Source: Endomicrobiia bacterium (GTDB lineage Bacteria > Elusimicrobiota > Endomicrobiia > Endomicrobiales > Endomicrobiaceae). Taken from it: 10,109 bases of DNA. Location: assembly GCA_025998295.1 (NCBI GenBank), contig BNVT01000040.1:1-10109 (forward strand), in the 5' to 3' direction. The notes below the pieces were generated by a model. That model worked only from the letters and a program-made list of their open reading frames with translations, ran no database searches and was not told the DNA's origin. Positions within the stretch are counted from its first letter, which is position 1, and every line of letters begins with the position of its first letter. This document shows, in pieces, positions 4,220 through 10,109 of the stretch. The translations under genes and the position numbers were made by a program.

Positions 4220-6808
4220 ATGAAAAAATGGACAAAATTTATTCTTCTGCCTTTAGGTCTTTTGACTTTTGTAGGGGCACTATGGATTCTTCGCGATCAA
4301 TTCAAAGATCTAAGTTATGTTGAGATTGTAAGTTCATTAAAAACTATGCCAGTACTTAAAATTGTATTGGCTTCAGCACTGGCTTTATCGTATTATTTAA
4401 TTTTAGGCGGATACGATATTATTGCGTTTAAATACATTGGTTTAAATGTTTTATTAAAGCCTAAGGATATTTTATTTATATGTTTTATAAGCAATGTTTT
4501 GGGCAGCAATATAGGTTATTCAATGTTTTTCGGTGGTTCGGTACGTTACAGATTATACCCGATACATAATGTTTCAATGGCTAATATTACAAAAGTTCTT
4601 TTATTCTCATCAGCCACGATTTGGCTTGGTCTTTTGGTTGTAGGCGGGCTTGTTTTTACTTTTGCACCGGTTTCGGTTTCTTTTTCTCTTAGAAGATTTA
4701 ATGTAAATCTTTCCGCGCAAACAATGCAAATAATAGGGATAGTTGCTGTAGTTATTTTATTATCATATGTTCTTTTAAGTCTGTTTCGTTCAAAACCTGT
4801 AAAAATATTTAAGTGGACATTAACTTTTCCTAGTATAAAAATAGCTGTTTCTCAAATCTTAATCGCCATGTGCGATTGGATTGTAGCCTCACTTACTTTT
4901 TATGTTCTTATGCCGACAGGATTTACTTCTTATTTTGGTTTGCTTGGAGTCTTTCTTGCAGCGCAAGTTGCTGTAATTGGAAGTCAACTCCCGGGCGGTG
5001 TTTTAGTTTTTGAGAGTGTTATTATGTCTCTTTTGCCTAATTCAGCAAACAATCCTAGTATCGCAAGCGTGTTTCTTGTTTATAGAGCGGTATTTTATTT
5101 CTTCCCGCTGTTAATTGCTATTATTCTTTTAGGTTATCTTGAAGTGATGATGCTTGTCAAGAAGTTTAATGAAAGAGCAAGAATTTTCGGCAAGACCGTT
5201 TCTTCCATTATAGTACAAGCCCTTGCTTTGTGGTCATTTTTTACAGGTATGATTATGATGTTTTCAACATTCACTCCGTTTGCTAGAGCGCATTTGAAAT
5301 TTATGATAAATCTTCTTCCTTCGTGGTTTGCGGATTTGTCTCATTTTTTGTTAAGTACTACGGCAATGGCAATGCTTTTTATTTCAAGAGCAATACAGCT
5401 TAGAGTTAAAAACGCATGGAGGATAACCTGTATTTTTATAAGTTTTGCCATTGTTCTTATACTCATCCTAGGAGAATCTCACTTAGTTCTTGCATGTCTT
5501 GTAGTCTTGTTGACGGCTCTTTTGGTTTCGAGAAAATATTTTTACAGAGACATATCAATATTAAATACAGCTTTTAGCACATGGTGGTTTATTGCTGTCG
5601 GTGGTGTTTTTGCTCTTTCGGTGTTGATAGGTTTTTTTGTAAACAAACAAGATATTTCTTCATGGACACATTTAGATGTGCTTTTTAAAAATATTTTCAG
5701 CACTACTAACACCGCGAGATTTTTAATAAGGACAAGCTTGGGCATAGGTGCTATTTTTATAATTACTGTAGAACAAATATGGAGAAATTTCTCTAAAAAA
5801 CCTGTTTCATTTACTAAAGATGACATAAAAAACATAGCTTATTCTTCTGATTATGCATATGCTTTAAATGCGCTTGCGTTTGACAAAAGCTATATTGTAA
5901 ACAAGCAGAAAGACGCGTTTATTATGTATGCAAAAGCTAGAGACAATTGGATTGTTTTAGGTGATCCAGTAGGCAGGCATGCTAATAAAAACGAGCTTCT
6001 ATGGAAATTTAAAGAGATTACAGATAATGCTTCCGTAAAACCTGCATTTATAGGGATAGATCATAAGTATGTGCAAATTTATGGCGATGTAGGATTTGAT
6101 ATTTTTAATCTTGGACAGGAAGCCAAAATACCTTTAGGGGCTTTTAATAAAGAAGATGAACTATTTAAAAGTTTTTGTGATTTGGAAAAAGAGATTGAAT
6201 CCGCAGGATTTAAATACAAGACTTTGCATTCTGATCAGTTTGAACAATATAGAGAAATATTTGCAGATATAAATAAAGAATGGTGTAAAGATACAAACTA
6301 CATTGAAAGAAATTTTATACCCGGAAAATATGATGATTCTTATATGAAAGATATGGATTTTGGAGTATTGGAAAAAGATGACAAAGTTTATGCTTTTTCA
6401 GTTTTGGCAAAAACAAAAAATAAGTATGAGATATCTTCAGGAATTGTAAGATATTTAAAATGTGACAAAGATATTTTTGCATATATTATATTTAAAAATA
6501 TTTTGCAGGCCAAAGAGAACGGATATAAATGGTTTGATATAGGACTTGCTTATTTCCCTGCTATAGACAACAGCAGTGAAGTGGTAAAATATTTTGCAAA
6601 AATGTTTATGTTTTCGGAACATTTTAATTATGATTTGGCATCTTTGAGAAATTTTAAAGATAAATTTTGCCCTGAGTGGCGTAATAAATATGTAGCAGTG
6701 AAGCCTGATAAATATATGCTTTCGTTCATTAAAAATTTTACGGCACTTATATCTCCGCAAAAACTTATTGAACGTAAACATTTTTTCAGAAGGCTCTTTA
6801 CAAGATGA
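4220..6808 (+). CDS. mprF: MprF-type aminoacyl-phosphatidylglycerol synthase and flippase
   Basis: MprF transfers lysine or alanine from aminoacyl-tRNA to phosphatidylglycerol and flips the product to the outer leaflet, lowering surface negative charge and protecting against cationic peptides. The 862 residues have the full two-part layout. Residues 1 to about 510 are strongly hydrophobic with many membrane segments and the flippase pattern (NVLGSNIGYSMFFGGSVRYR, and SQLPGGVLVFE). Residues about 530-840 are the cytosolic GNAT-like synthase (DUF2156) with WIVLGDPVGR, LGQEAKIPL, GYKWFDIGLAYFP and SLRNFKDKFCPEWRNKYVAV. The usual motif MRxxxxxPxGxMDFLF is replaced by VRYLKCDKDIFAYIIF (residues 743-758), so the amino-acid donor and activity are uncertain. 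AGAAGG precedes the ATG. Its stop overlaps the tilS start by four bases, making it the first gene of the operon. Confidence 0.9.
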   Translation: MKKWTKFILLPLGLLTFVGALWILRDQFKDLSYVEIVSSLKTMPVLKIVLASALALSYYLILGGYDIIAFKYIGLNVLLKPKDILFICFISNVLGSNIGYSMFFGGSVRYRLYPIHNVSMANITKVLLFSSATIWLGLLVVGGLVFTFAPVSVSFSLRRFNVNLSAQTMQIIGIVAVVILLSYVLLSLFRSKPVKIFKWTLTFPSIKIAVSQILIAMCDWIVASLTFYVLMPTGFTSYFGLLGVFLAAQVAVIGSQLPGGVLVFESVIMSLLPNSANNPSIASVFLVYRAVFYFFPLLIAIILLGYLEVMMLVKKFNERARIFGKTVSSIIVQALALWSFFTGMIMMFSTFTPFARAHLKFMINLLPSWFADLSHFLLSTTAMAMLFISRAIQLRVKNAWRITCIFISFAIVLILILGESHLVLACLVVLLTALLVSRKYFYRDISILNTAFSTWWFIAVGGVFALSVLIGFFVNKQDISSWTHLDVLFKNIFSTTNTARFLIRTSLGIGAIFIITVEQIWRNFSKKPVSFTKDDIKNIAYSSDYAYALNALAFDKSYIVNKQKDAFIMYAKARDNWIVLGDPVGRHANKNELLWKFKEITDNASVKPAFIGIDHKYVQIYGDVGFDIFNLGQEAKIPLGAFNKEDELFKSFCDLEKEIESAGFKYKTLHSDQFEQYREIFADINKEWCKDTNYIERNFIPGKYDDSYMKDMDFGVLEKDDKVYAFSVLAKTKNKYEISSGIVRYLKCDKDIFAYIIFKNILQAKENGYKWFDIGLAYFPAIDNSSEVVKYFAKMFMFSEHFNYDLASLRNFKDKFCPEWRNKYVAVKPDKYMLSFIKNFTALISPQKLIERKHFFRRLFTR

Positions 6809-7776
6809 AAGCTTGGGATATTTTTTATAACAACATTTCCCGAAATGGTTTTGTTAAATCAAAAGATAAAATTATTTTAGCTGTGTCTGGCGGTCAGGAT
6901 TCTGTATGTATGCTGCATTTATTTTGGCGTTTGGCAAAAAAGATAAGTATTGAACTTTTGGTAGTCAATTTTAATCATGGGTTAAGAAAAGAATCTGGGA
7001 AAGAAGCAAAAATTGTCAAAGATTTATCAGACAAACTTGGTGTAGGTTGTATTTTTGAGACTATTGACGTAAGAGAATATTCCGAAAAAGAATCAGTTTC
7101 GATTGAAACTGCTGGTAGAAATTTAAGATATTCAATGCTTGAAAAAATAGCAAAAAAATATAAATGCAATAAAATTGCCACTGCACACAACGCAAACGAT
7201 AATGCCGAAACAGTGCTTATGTGGCTTTTAAGAGGAAGTGGAAATTTTGCTGGAATACCCCAAATTAGAAAGATAAATGGAAAGCTTGATATAATTCGCC
7301 CTATTCTTTCTGTCAAAAGAAAATTGGTTGAAGAATATATTAAAAGCCATAAGTTACCGTTTTGTACTGATAGATCCAATTTTTTAAAAATTTATGCAAG
7401 AAATAAAATCAGACTTTCACTTATGCCTGTTTGTGAAAAAATAAATCCTATGGCAGTTGAACGTATTTTTGCTTTAAGCTGCATACAAACGAGGGAAGAT
7501 GCTTATTTAGAAACTGTTTTGGATAAGTTTTTGAAGAAATGTGTAAAGGTGCAAAGAAATCAAATCTTGCTTGATTTGGCAGTGTTTTTACGGTACAATG
7601 AAGCTGTTCGATTTAGAATACTCAAGCGCATATTACCTCAAAAAAAATATAATTCATACATTAACTTAATAATGCATAAAATTTTATCGTCAGATGTGCC
7701 CGTTTATAGGCTTTCTTCCGAATGGATTTTTAAAATTAAGTCAAATAAAGCTTATTTTGTGAGGAGTAAAAAATGA
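6805..7776 (+). CDS. tilS: tRNA(Ile)-lysidine synthase TilS
   Basis: TilS uses ATP and lysine to convert C34 of the CAU-anticodon isoleucine tRNA to lysidine, so that it reads AUA. The 323-residue product has the PP-loop SGGQDS at residues 28-33, HGLR at 58-61, ETAGRNLRYSML near 101-112, TAHNANDNAET at 126-136 and RGSGNFAGIP soon after, and RSNFLKIYARNKIRLSLMP around residues 190-208. It is shorter than the E. coli enzyme (about 430) and similar in size to the short forms that lack the full C-terminal extension. AUA codons (ATA) are common in these genes, so the enzyme should be essential. It starts within the mprF stop (ATGA) with AGAAGG 11 bases upstream. Gene order tilS-hpt-ftsH is widely conserved. 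Confidence 0.95.
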   Translation: MKAWDIFYNNISRNGFVKSKDKIILAVSGGQDSVCMLHLFWRLAKKISIELLVVNFNHGLRKESGKEAKIVKDLSDKLGVGCIFETIDVREYSEKESVSIETAGRNLRYSMLEKIAKKYKCNKIATAHNANDNAETVLMWLLRGSGNFAGIPQIRKINGKLDIIRPILSVKRKLVEEYIKSHKLPFCTDRSNFLKIYARNKIRLSLMPVCEKINPMAVERIFALSCIQTREDAYLETVLDKFLKKCVKVQRNQILLDLAVFLRYNEAVRFRILKRILPQKKYNSYINLIMHKILSSDVPVYRLSSEWIFKIKSNKAYFVRSKK

Positions 7777-8315
7777 TGAATATTGGAGAGAAATACGTAG
7801 TTGATGTTCTTTTATCCGAAGAAGAAATACAAAAGAGAGTTCCTGAGATTGCTTTGCAGATATCAAAAGATTTTAAGGATAAGGAAGTTTTACTTGTTTC
7901 AGTTTTAAACGGTAGTTTTGTTTTTAGCGCAGACCTTATTCGCAAAATGGATATAAAATGTAAGATTGATTTTATATCTCTAAGTTCTTATGTAGGTACG
8001 CATTCTCAAGGGAAAGTGAAAATTCTTTCAGAGTTTAAAGAGGATATTATCGGTAAAGATATAATTATAATTGAAGATATTCTAGACACAGGTACAACTT
8101 TAGATTTTTTGAAAAGGGAAATCGCGTTTAAAAAACCTAAAAGTATAACAACATGCGTTTTGCTTGATAAAAAATGCGCGCGTAAAACAGAAGTAGATGT
8201 TGAATATAGTTGTTTTGAAATTGGTGATGATTTTGTCGTTGGTTATGGCATAGATTACAACGGATTTTTTAGAGGTTTGCCATACATAGGAATATTAAAG
8301 GAGTCTGCTCAATGA
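7773..8315 (+). CDS. hpt: Hypoxanthine (guanine) phosphoribosyltransferase
   Basis: This purine-salvage enzyme makes IMP or GMP from the free base and PRPP. The 180-residue product shows [15 protein letters not shown] near residues 45-59 and the PRPP-binding loop [14 protein letters not shown] at 97-110 (acidic pair Glu101-Asp102, probable catalytic Asp105). LLDKK at 130-134 includes the purine-binding Lys region, and [20 protein letters not shown] comes near the end. Length is normal for the family. Two adjacent ATGs (7773 and 7776) are possible starts; both lie behind GAGGAG at 7761-7766. It overlaps tilS by four bases at the start and ftsH by four at the end, so the three genes are probably co-translated. 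Confidence 0.96.
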   Translation: MMNIGEKYVVDVLLSEEEIQKRVPEIALQISKDFKDKEVLLVSVLNGSFVFSADLIRKMDIKCKIDFISLSSYVGTHSQGKVKILSEFKEDIIGKDIIIIEDILDTGTTLDFLKREIAFKKPKSITTCVLLDKKCARKTEVDVEYSCFEIGDDFVVGYGIDYNGFFRGLPYIGILKESAQ

Positions 8316-10109
8316 AGAAGAAAGGGCTATGGATTGTATTTTTTTGGATAACGCTTTTTACTATTATTTCTGTGCTTGTAAATTCTGCAAAACAGAAAGG
8401 ACAGGAAGTAGAACTTAAATATTCACAGTTTAAACAACATATAAAAGATGGAAGAATATCAAAAGTTTTGGTTGCTAAAGATTCAATCAAGGGAGAGTTT
8501 AAAGATATAGATAATGGTTTGAAAAATTTTAAAACTGTTCCGATGGATGATCCTAATCTTATGAAAGATATGGAAGACCACAAGGTTTTAGAGTTTTCGT
8601 CTGCTTATGCTAAAGAAAGTGGGTGGCCTATGTTTTTTCTCCTACACTGGGGACCTACGATTCTTTTTATTTTATTTTTGTTTTGGAGGGCACGTAGTAC
8701 GGGTGGTGAAGCTGTGTCTTTCGGTAAAACAAAAGCAAAGCTTGCCGGAAACAACGCGGCAAAAAAAGTCACTTTTATGGATGTCGCGGGTTGCAATGAA
8801 GCAAAAGAAGAACTTGAAGAGATAATAGAATTTTTAAAAGATCCTGCAAAGTTTCAAAAACTTGGCGGGAAAATTCCTAAAGGTGTTTTGCTTGTTGGAC
8901 CTCCGGGAACAGGTAAAACTTTACTTGCAAAAGCCGTAGCAGGAGAAGCGAACGTTCCGTTTTTTTCTTCAAGCGGTTCGGAATTTGTTGAGATGTTTGT
9001 CGGAGTAGGTGCTTCAAGAGTAAGAGATTTATTTAAACAAGGTAGAAAATCTGCCCCATGTTTGTTGTTTATAGATGAAATAGATGCTGTAGGAAAACAT
9101 AGATTTGCAGGTACTAGTGGAGGACACGACGAAAGAGAACAGACATTAAATCAACTTCTTGTTGAAATGGATGGTTTTGATACCAAAGAAGGTGTAATTT
9201 TGATTGCTGCTACAAATAGACCAGATGTGTTAGATTCTGCTCTTTTGAGACCTGGAAGGTTTGACAGACAAGTTGTTGTGCCACGTCCTGCTTTGAAAGA
9301 TAGAGAAGAAATACTCGGAGTGCATGTAAGAAAAATAAAGCTCGATGGTAATGTAAGTTTAGACGTTATAGCTAAGAGAACTCCAGGATTTGTTGGTGCA
9401 GACCTTGCAAGTCTTGTAAATGAAGCGGCTTTGCTTGCTGCAAGAAATAATCAACAAACTGTAAGTATGGAAAACATGGAAGAATCGATAGAGAGAATTA
9501 TTTCAGGGCCTCAAAGAAAGTCGCTCTTAATGTCTGACAAGGAAAAGAAAAATACTGCTTATCATGAGGCGGGTCATGCACTTGTTGCAAAGTTATTACC
9601 TTTGACGACAGATCCTGTGCATAAAATTACTATACTTCCGCGTGGAGATGCTTTAGGATATATGCTACAACTGCCTGAAGATAAGTATTCAAACTCAAAA
9701 ACCGAACTTTTAGACGAAATTGCAGTTTTTCTTGGTGGACGTGCCGCTGAAGAGCTTGTATTTTCGGAGCTTACAACTAGCGCTGTGAGTGATATTTCTG
9801 AAGCAACAAAAATTGCAACTAGGATGGTTACAAAACTTGGTATGAGTGATAAATTAGGACCTATTGCTTTGCGAAGGTCTGATAAAGATTATATTTCATC
9901 AAAAGATACAAGATATTCTGAAAAAACTTTAGAAATTATAGATGAAGAAATTAAGAGTATTATATGTGCCGCGAAAAATAAAGCTTTTGAACTTCTTAAA
10001 GATAATTTGGCTGTTTTAAATAAAATTGCTGATTATCTTTTGGAAAGAGAAAGTTTAAACGGTGAAGATTTGGATAAGATTATGAAAGATGAAGACTTAG
10101 CTCCTTTGT
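8312..10109 (+). CDS. ftsH: ATP-dependent zinc metalloprotease FtsH (3' end outside the window)
   Basis: FtsH is a hexameric inner-membrane AAA+ protease that extracts and degrades membrane and regulatory proteins. The open frame runs unbroken from the ATG at 8312 (AAAGGAG at 8297-8303) to the window edge, 599 codons. Two membrane segments lie at about residues 7-24 and 108-125 around a short periplasmic domain. The AAA module has GPPGTGKT at 196-203, LLFIDEID with Asp255-Glu256, the pore segment [14 protein letters not shown], and arginine fingers Arg316 and Arg319 in RPGRFDR. The protease part has HEAGH at 418-422 and a likely third zinc ligand Asp494, matching the E. coli spacing. A local oddity is [20 protein letters not shown] in place of the more usual IDAVGRxRGxGxGGGHDERE. 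Roughly 40-50 C-terminal residues are probably missing from the window. Confidence 0.97.
   Translation, partial: MKKKGLWIVFFWITLFTIISVLVNSAKQKGQEVELKYSQFKQHIKDGRISKVLVAKDSIKGEFKDIDNGLKNFKTVPMDDPNLMKDMEDHKVLEFSSAYAKESGWPMFFLLHWGPTILFILFLFWRARSTGGEAVSFGKTKAKLAGNNAAKKVTFMDVAGCNEAKEELEEIIEFLKDPAKFQKLGGKIPKGVLLVGPPGTGKTLLAKAVAGEANVPFFSSSGSEFVEMFVGVGASRVRDLFKQGRKSAPCLLFIDEIDAVGKHRFAGTSGGHDEREQTLNQLLVEMDGFDTKEGVILIAATNRPDVLDSALLRPGRFDRQVVVPRPALKDREEILGVHVRKIKLDGNVSLDVIAKRTPGFVGADLASLVNEAALLAARNNQQTVSMENMEESIERIISGPQRKSLLMSDKEKKNTAYHEAGHALVAKLLPLTTDPVHKITILPRGDALGYMLQLPEDKYSNSKTELLDEIAVFLGGRAAEELVFSELTTSAVSDISEATKIATRMVTKLGMSDKLGPIALRRSDKDYISSKDTRYSEKTLEIIDEEIKSIICAAKNKAFELLKDNLAVLNKIADYLLERESLNGEDLDKIMKDEDLAPL

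Noticed and set aside
8607..8825. Plus-strand 72-codon ORF within ftsH
   Set aside because: It is out of frame with an unbroken and highly conserved FtsH reading frame and resembles nothing.

Overview
The window is AT-rich bacterial DNA read with ordinary stop codons (TGA is a stop at several gene ends). It holds two oppositely oriented housekeeping operons, with a lone ATPase gene and decayed mobile-element sequence between them. The compact operons, transposase remnant and repeat-filled intergenic gaps suggest a small, reducing genome. Protein style and content bring to mind the Elusimicrobiota (Endomicrobium-like insect-gut symbionts). That is an inference from memory and the phylum is not proven here.

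Left part (minus strand, about 2409 down to 207): a ribosome and tRNA maturation operon in the order rpsP (S16), a KhpA-type KH-domain gene, a rimM-position gene, trmD and rplS (L19). A strong sigma70-like promoter lies at 2665-2694, about 250 bases upstream of rpsP, and the long leader contains a possible 16-codon ORF with a strong ribosome-binding site. The rimM-position protein keeps only the PRC-barrel half. A 230-bp gap carrying a 13-bp inverted repeat separates trmD from rplS.

Middle part (about 2700-4219): the 3' end of a decayed DDE transposase (plus strand), then a single complete ABC ATPase gene of the ModF/PhrA/YlmA type with no permease beside it. A 365-bp gap follows, with a run of nine G, hairpins, possible degraded coding sequence and pieces resembling the gaps around rpsP and rplS.

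Right part (4220 to the end, plus strand): an operon mprF-tilS-hpt-ftsH in which each gene overlaps the next by four bases (ATGA), so translation is probably coupled. MprF is an aminoacyl-phosphatidylglycerol synthase/flippase that modifies the membrane surface. TilS modifies the isoleucine tRNA anticodon, Hpt salvages purines, and FtsH is the membrane AAA+ metalloprotease; its 3' end lies outside the window. tilS-hpt-ftsH is a widely conserved order; mprF at the head is less usual.

No rRNA, tRNA, CRISPR array or complete insertion sequence was seen. The points most worth checking are the RimM without its N-terminal domain, the leader ORF of the rpsP operon, the dispersed intergenic repeats and the divergent motif in the MprF synthase domain.
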